Assembly (NCBI GenBank): GCA_029204225.1
Contig: CM055095.1
Location: forward strand, 75,657,672-75,721,671
Source of the DNA: Diphasiastrum complanatum
Taxonomy: Eukaryota > Streptophyta > Lycopodiopsida > Lycopodiales > Lycopodiaceae
Length of the DNA stretch: 64,000 nucleotides
Reading direction: 5' to 3'
The notes below the pieces were generated by a model. The model had not been told where the DNA came from. It saw only the letters and a program-made list of their open reading frames with translations, and made no database searches. The position numbers and the translations under genes were made by a program. Below, piece by piece: positions 58,845-64,000 of this stretch (position 1 is its first letter; the number at the start of each line of letters is the position of its first letter).

Positions 58845-59643
58845 TGACAAAATTTCCAGAATTCACACGTGTGAGGAATGTCCACAAGAGTGACTGATCT
58901 TAATTAAGCTTTGTGATTGGCACTATAACCTGATTCTAGATTGATCAACAAAATCTAGTTCAGAAGAAATGGCTAATCCACAATCTAGCATGCTAATCAA
59001 CAAAATATAATAGCAATGAATCAAAGAATGAATAAGAATACAAGATTTCAATGTATGAGCATTAGCCTCAACACAAGTTAGAGAGAGAGAGAGAGCTAGA
59101 GAGATAACAAGCAATATTTGTTTAGATCCAAAATGGCATGAGATAGCTACAAAACTTTGGTTCTTCATCATTGATTGTGTGGAGAGCTACACATATTTAT
59201 GGAGATTGAGGTAGCTCGAGGTAGAACCATATCTATCCATTCCAAAGTGACATCTAAAGTGACATCTAGAGTCTATGTGACATTTGTCACTTGTCATGCA
59301 TGAAATTCTACCAACTTTTTACAAGTGTACTAGTTCTAACTAGAAATGTCCAAATCATCATGCATGTGTCCATTAAACTTTGTGCATGCCTTGCATGTCA
59401 CTATGGATCACTTACAATTAATGCATGTGAGTTGCCACGAGTTTCTACAAGCATAATCATGCTAATTCTATGTCTACAAACTATATGCAAGTTGCATTTA
59501 TCAAACTAGATAATACATAACCATGTAGCTCGAGTTCTATGTAGGCCAAACTTGGCATTTTGCATTAATGAGCTACATACTTGCATGGTACAACATTTGT
59601 AGCAAGCCAAGAAATCAATATGGATTGTTTTTCAATTTTAACA
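58845..59643 (-). repeat. Copia-6 5' LTR
   Basis: 799 bp; differs from the other LTR by scattered substitutions and a GA-repeat length change near 59080. Palindrome core CACACGTGTG at 58864-58873. Confidence 0.93.
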
Positions 59644-60246
59644 ATCATTAGAGTAGGTCTCACATCCCATGTGTAGAGGACTGCTCACATGTGTGGAATA
59701 AGCTGAAGTAGGCAAGTTTTGACTTCTAGAAGGTTTCTTAGTAGATCTCCATATAGTAGAAAAATGGACCAAAAGTGCTCAAAAAGAAAGTTTGATCCAA
59801 GTGTCAATTTTGCATGATGATTCATCATATGACAAAGCATCCTCACACTGTGAGATCTGATGCATGATCAGTACCTCGAGCTCCAAGAAATGTATGTATA
59901 GAGGCATATTTGGCCATAATCAACATGAAACACCAATCTTGGTTTTGGAGGCAATTTTGTGTCAATCTCTCCATTTGTTTACATTTGTTTTGATTGATTT
60001 GAGTTCCTATCATATTGTACTTTGTTTTCCGGCTGGAGTCCGTACTCTGACAGGTTTTCACACGTGTGAAACTAGCAAGTACATTTATCTTCATTAATGA
60101 TTGTTCTTGTTATATTTTCATGTCTAGAATTGATCTAGATTGATCTAAATCTTGTGTAGATTGATGGATCAATTGTATCTAACATCCAATCCCTCTTGTG
60201 GATCATTTTAGGATCCATTCTTGGTCCTATTTTGCAGATTTCCACA
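59644..60246 (+). repeat. Element 7 3' LTR, right part
   Basis: Resumes the LTR after Copia-6, aligning with 52505-52940. The palindrome TTCACACGTGTGAA is at 60057-60070. The last ~175 bp have no counterpart in the truncated 5' LTR. Confidence 0.75.
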
Positions 60247-60779
60247 AATCATTTATCTATCAATATTTTAATTTTTTTTGTTTATAAGTTCAGGCTACAT
60301 TTTCTGGTACTATTGGAGTTTCAATTATAGTGCTTTTGGTATTGACTAAAATTGTCTTTTCCATTTGAAAAAAAGGTACTACATGTTTACTCCAAAGTAC
60401 ATGTTCATAAATTACAGATTTTCTATTCGGTACTTGGAAGTACCAATTTTGGTCATTTGTAACTGTCTGAAATTGCACTTAAGTCTCAAAAACAGATACT
60501 TCTTGTGGATCTTTAACATTGTATCCATCTTTAACACCTTTAATACCCCTTCACTCTTAAACAAAACCTAAAAACCATCCAAGGAGCACAAACTATAACT
60601 TTAATAAACTCTTTGGACACGGACTCCTCCCAATGAAGAGGAGATAAAAGAAGCGGATGATGAGCTCGTTTTGACCAGGTGCATGCTAAAAAAAGTTGAA
60701 GTGCAAACGGATGCCCAGTCCCTGAAAAGAAAGGTTTCAGAGAAATTTTTAGTCTTGTCGTCAAGATGTAGTCAATCAG
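60247..60779 (+). other. Probable T2 tail followed by unassigned DNA
   Basis: Contains GGTACTATTGG, GGTACTTGGAAGTACC (60429-60444) and TACCAATTTTGG, matching the T2-associated motif, so I assign about 60247-60530 to T2 downstream sequence. From 60540 to 60779 nothing certain is seen until the copia RT begins. Confidence 0.4.
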
Positions 60780-61446
60780 GACTCTGATTGCGTTAGCAGC
60801 CACGAAAGACCTCAAAATGCACGAAATGGATGTCAAGACAACATTTCTCAACGACAATGTTAAAGAGGAGCTGTATACCTTCCAACTGGAAAGATTCGAA
60901 GTCAAAGGCCAAGAGCACAAAGTGTGCAAGCTGCACAAAGCAATCTATGGTCTGAAACAGGCCGCAAGAGCATGGTTTGATAGAATCAACTCTTATCTCA
61001 TTCAATTAGGATTTGCAAACAATTCAGCTGACTATAATGTTTATTCAAAGCATATAGGCACCAATTCAGTTCACATAGCTCTTTACGTAGATGATGCATT
61101 TATTTTGTCTAACGACACTTCTCTTCTGCATACTACTAAGAGTGATCTGTCAAAGGAATTTGACATGACTGATTTAGGAGCTGTTCATTCTTTGCTAGGA
61201 ATTCACATTACTAGAGATGGACTTCATAATAATATCTATCTTAGCCAGCAAACATATCTAAAAGACATTTTAGAAAAGTTTCATATGTCTGGTTGCAAAC
61301 CAATTGATATCCCAATGGATCCAAGTACAGTATTGACTAAACCTTCTTGTGCTAAGACTGATAGTGAAGTACTCGACTTAGCGAACTACTCTTGTCATTC
61401 ACTAATCGGATCTCTAATTGTTCACAGATTCCTGTTGAATCTGTGA
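60780..61446 (+). pseudogene. Copia-8 reverse transcriptase fragment
   Basis: RT core from IRTLIALAATKDLKM through VCKLHKAIYGLKQAARAWF and LYVDD (61084-61095) to NYSCHSLIGSL. A frame-preserving oddity is FQLERFEVKGQEHKV in place of the usual QPEGF segment. The frame ends at 61446 in an unrelated hairpin sequence; RNase H and everything upstream of RT are missing. The lineage resembles Copia-3. Confidence 0.88.
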
Positions 61447-61448
61447 AC
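61420..61448. repeat. Perfect 11-bp-arm hairpin at the RT breakpoint
   Basis: GTTCACAGATT and AATCTGTGAAC flank a 7-base loop at the point where copia homology ends. Confidence 0.85.
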
Positions 61449-62310
61449 ACGATTCTTTTTTGTACTTATTCTCTTTTTGTTACTTCCGTTGGTCACAGTT
61501 CTTTACGGTTTAATTTTCTTGTTAGAACAGTTTCCAGGCAAAAGTATTTCTCATATTACAACGTGTATTCCCAGCCTGTTAGTGGGGATGAAACGGGTAC
61601 GTTACTTAGCTACATGCATTTACAATCCATGCAACCAGTCCTAACTCAGTATAAATCAACGTTCTGAGTTAGAGAGCAAATCTACAACCTATCTACCAAA
61701 CTATTCTAGGAAAACAGGGAATAATGCAATGACAAAATTAAACTACTCAGCAAGAAACAAGAAACAAGAAAAATAACATCCTAACAACATTCTAGCAGCC
61801 CAAGAATCAAGAAACACCCATTTCTTGATGCTTGGAATACCCAAGAACAATAAAGCAAAGGATTGTTAGTGAATATACAAATCAGATCCACAATCTCAGC
61901 CTCTATAGTTTACTTGCATGTTGAAACTACAAAATCAAGAAACAAGAAAGTTAATCCACATCTACATTCCACAAGCAAGAGAGAAAGCAAGAAATCTAAT
62001 TAATCCACAAACACAAAAAGAAATCAAAACATGCTCATAGAAATTTCACTCAAGAAGATTGCCATGAACAAGGAGCTTCACAATCATCAAGAACTCGTGG
62101 AAGATCTTCTTTATTCACTCAAGAGAAATTGACAATACATTCAAAGCTCCCTCACAATTATGATCACATAATAATCATTTTCTTATTAGTCCACACTTAT
62201 TTAAAGCCTAAAAAAAAAATTCATTTACTTTTAAATTAATCATAGGGCTGTTTGTTTATCAAAATATTGTTCAAATAGTTCTTTTAAAAAAATTACAACA
62301 AATATATTTT
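61449..62310. other. Unassigned AT-rich segment
   Basis: No gene. Repeated 'agaaacaagaaac' and 'aatcaagaaac' phrases occur at 61.76-61.99 kb, which looks like element leader or LTR DNA, possibly on the minus strand. Confidence 0.35.
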
Positions 62311-62700
62311 GCCACGCGTGGCAGTATAAAATTACAATTCTCTGTAATTTTCTCTGGAGATTTGCCATGAGTGACAAATCTCCAAAATAAGTGAATGTCA
62401 GATGAGAGCCGGTTAAATAACAGCCATGCGTGGCATTTTCATGCATGGCTTTATCACGCCAAACAATTTTGGTGCTCATCTTTTAAATTTTGATTTAACA
62501 AAAATTTGTGTGGTAGTGCCACACAAAAAAAGAAATTCAATGTCGGGCCCACCTCCAACCTGGATTTGACTGGCAGGGTCCCCGGAGAATTTTTGGCATG
62601 GATCTACCATGCGTGGCAGAGCCACGCAAAGAAAAATGTCAAAATTTTGATTAAGTATCGGGTTCACGTGGCAGCGTCGCATGGGAAAACGCCCATATGT
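62311..62700. repeat. Cluster of GCCACGCGTGGC-like palindromes
   Basis: GCCACGCGTGGC at 62311-62322 (perfect 12-bp palindrome), GCCATGCGTGGC at 62423-62434, ATGCATGGC near 62442, CCATGCGTGGCAGAGCCACGC at 62608-62627 and CACGTGGC near 62668. No coding match. It could be a non-autonomous transposon or a promoter region. Confidence 0.55.
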
Positions 62701-62732
62701 GTAGTTGTTTCTGTGATGAACAAGAAATAGAG

Positions 62733-64000
62733 CATCAATTCACTCCTGCATACACACCTGAATATAATGGTGTCGTAGAAAGAAGAAAGGACACGAGTTG
62801 AAGGAGCCAGATGCATGATGGCACAAGCTCGATTGCCAAGTCAATTTTGGGATGAGGCAATAGCTGCAGTGGTACACCTATAGAACAGATCAACAATGAT
62901 AGCCCTGGAAAACAAAACACCGTACGAAATGTGGACAGATAGAAAGCTTGATCTATCATACATGTGTGTATTCGGATGTGCAGCATACAAGCACATACCA
63001 AAGGAACAAATAAGCAAGCTTGACAAAAAGTCAGAACATACAATCATGGTCAGATACTCGAATGGATCACAATTTTACAGACTCTACAACTCACCACAAA
63101 GAAAGTTGTGTCGAGTAGAGATGTGAAGTTCGACGAGTACACATTCTCTGGATTAAAGGAAGAAAAGAGACATGAAATCTTCACACTACTGCCAATTCAG
63201 GAGAGAGATCAAGGACAAACATCAAATCAAAATGTCGAGCCCCATACCCTAGAGCAGCAGGAAGCCGAAGATCAATCCGACGAAGAAAAAGCATTTGAAC
63301 AACGACAAATCGAACCCAGAAGGTCAACAAGACAAAGAAGACCTCCAGAATGATACATTGACAACCTTCAATGGAGCGAAGAAATAGAGTTTGAATACTG
63401 TAGCTTCACTGAAGAACCAACAACATATCAAGAAGATATCCAGAGTCCAGAAGGTAAATTCTGGAAGTAGACAATGTCAGAGGAAATCGAATCAATAAGG
63501 CAAAATGAGACATGGACACTAGAGCCACTCTCCAAAAATAAAAGAATCGTCGACTGCAAATGGGTCTACAAAAATCAAATCAAATGGCACTGTCGGACAA
63601 TATAAAGCAAGGCTCGTCATGAAAGGCTACACACAAAGGTACGGCATCGATTACTTCGATACGTATTCACCAATGGTGAAAATGACAAGCATTCAACTGC
63701 TCCTTGCATACGCAACTCAATACAATCTGGAAATTCACCAGATTGATATATAGACAGCCTTTCTCCATGAAGATCTAGAGGAAAAAATCTTTATGAAGCA
63801 GCCTGAAGGATTTGAAAACCCCGACAATCGACAGTATGTTTGTCGGTTGCAACGATGCATTTATGATCTAAAGCAGGCATCATGATCTTGGTATAAGAAG
63901 ATCAATAGTCTTCTGAAGTCTCTAGATTACATTTCGACACAACTAGACTGTAACGTCTATATAAAAAAAGTAAGAAGAAATTTTCTGACTCTAGTTATAT
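62733..64000 (+). pseudogene. Copia-9 integrase/RT fragment running off the window
   Basis: Begins at the integrase catalytic Glu region (FTPAYTPEYNGVVERR), continues through LENKTPYEMWTDRK and FGCAAYKHIPKEQ, an acidic linker, RRSTRQRRPPE, then RT (ETWTLEPL, CKWVYK, and NLEIHQID-type core). Frame shifts near 62795, 63120 and 63570 and TAG codons near 62881 and 63470 break it. The sequence is truncated by the window end. Confidence 0.85.

Larger units (their letters stand above)
53287..59643 (-). mobile_element. Copia-6: complete but decayed LTR retrotransposon
   Basis: 6357 bp, minus strand, TSD ATCAT at 53282-53286 and 59644-59648. LTRs of 797 and 799 bp differ at roughly a dozen to fifteen positions by eye (near 1.8%), so it is older than Copia-1 and Copia-2. 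Primer site at the right LTR, purine tract GGAGGAG at the left LTR. It is nested in the 3' LTR of element 7. Confidence 0.95.
52294..60246 (+). mobile_element. Element 7: LTR element with almost no interior, split by Copia-6
   Basis: 5' LTR from 52294 (TGTAAAAAATGC..) to about 52940. Only about 110 bp of interior follows, ending in a TTTTTGAGGAG purine tract. The 3' LTR starts at 53055 (TGTGAAAAATG..), is interrupted by Copia-6 at 53287-59643, and continues to TTTCCACA at 60246. Flanks GATCA (52289-52293) and AATCA (60247-60251) match at four of five bases, so the TSD is plausible. No coding capacity: either a TRIM-like element or a deletion product in which the end of the 5' LTR and the whole interior were lost. 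Confidence 0.65.

Overview
This window looks like repeat-dense nuclear DNA of a land plant with a large genome. Nearly all coding sequence is Ty1/copia or Ty3/gypsy pol or gag. LTRs are followed by tRNA-iMet primer sites (TGGTATCAGAGC), promoters are AT-rich TATA types, and long CT/CA microsatellites occur. A gymnosperm, fern or lycophyte is plausible, but the sequence does not decide. I found no intact host gene, tRNA, rRNA or CRISPR array.

The layout is a stack of nested insertions that can be read from target-site duplications (TSDs). Copia-1 (3849-9709, +, TSD CTTAC) has LTRs that match throughout by eye and an open 1316-codon polyprotein; it splits a decayed gypsy gag. At 10.2-13.5 kb lies copy A of an unfamiliar LTR-element protein family. 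At 13.8-20 kb are microsatellites, a copia LTR, a gypsy integrase, a coiled-coil ORF and a broken copia RT. Direct-repeat modules lie at 20.9-21.6 kb. At 23.1-28.9 kb copy B of the unfamiliar family is split by Copia-3 (24304-28491, TSD AAACT). An N-terminal transposase-like fragment (T1) lies antisense at 29.6-30.4 kb. Gypsy-2 (30.9-40.2 kb) is split by Copia-2 (32590-38459, -, TSD CCGAA), whose LTRs also match but which lacks the RT core. Copy C of the unfamiliar family occupies 41.6-44.7 kb.

From about 45.2 to 60.5 kb the substrate is one old gene-like unit, T2: a transposase-like protein with DFAKNY, SDGATSQFK, FFASSHGK and Cys-rich motifs. It was interrupted first by an antisense LTR element (45805-50838, TSD ATTGG) that carries Copia-5. 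It was also interrupted by another LTR element (52294-60246) that was itself split by Copia-6 (53287-59643, -, TSD ATCAT). Conceptually removing the ATTGG-flanked insert and a 318-bp GT-AG intron leaves the T2 frame continuous. Further copia fragments run to the right edge.

The most interesting items are: (1) T1/T2, remnants of a transposase-like family whose introns carry TACCAA/TTGGTA inverted repeats; (2) the A/B/C family, LTR-element proteins with a conserved FAVGP-type domain and a coiled coil but no recognisable pol; (3) a 14-bp palindrome, TTCACACGTGTGAA, in the LTRs of several otherwise different copia families; (4) Copia-2, a recently inserted element with an in-frame deletion of its RT active site. 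All family calls are from reading motifs; no database search was run.
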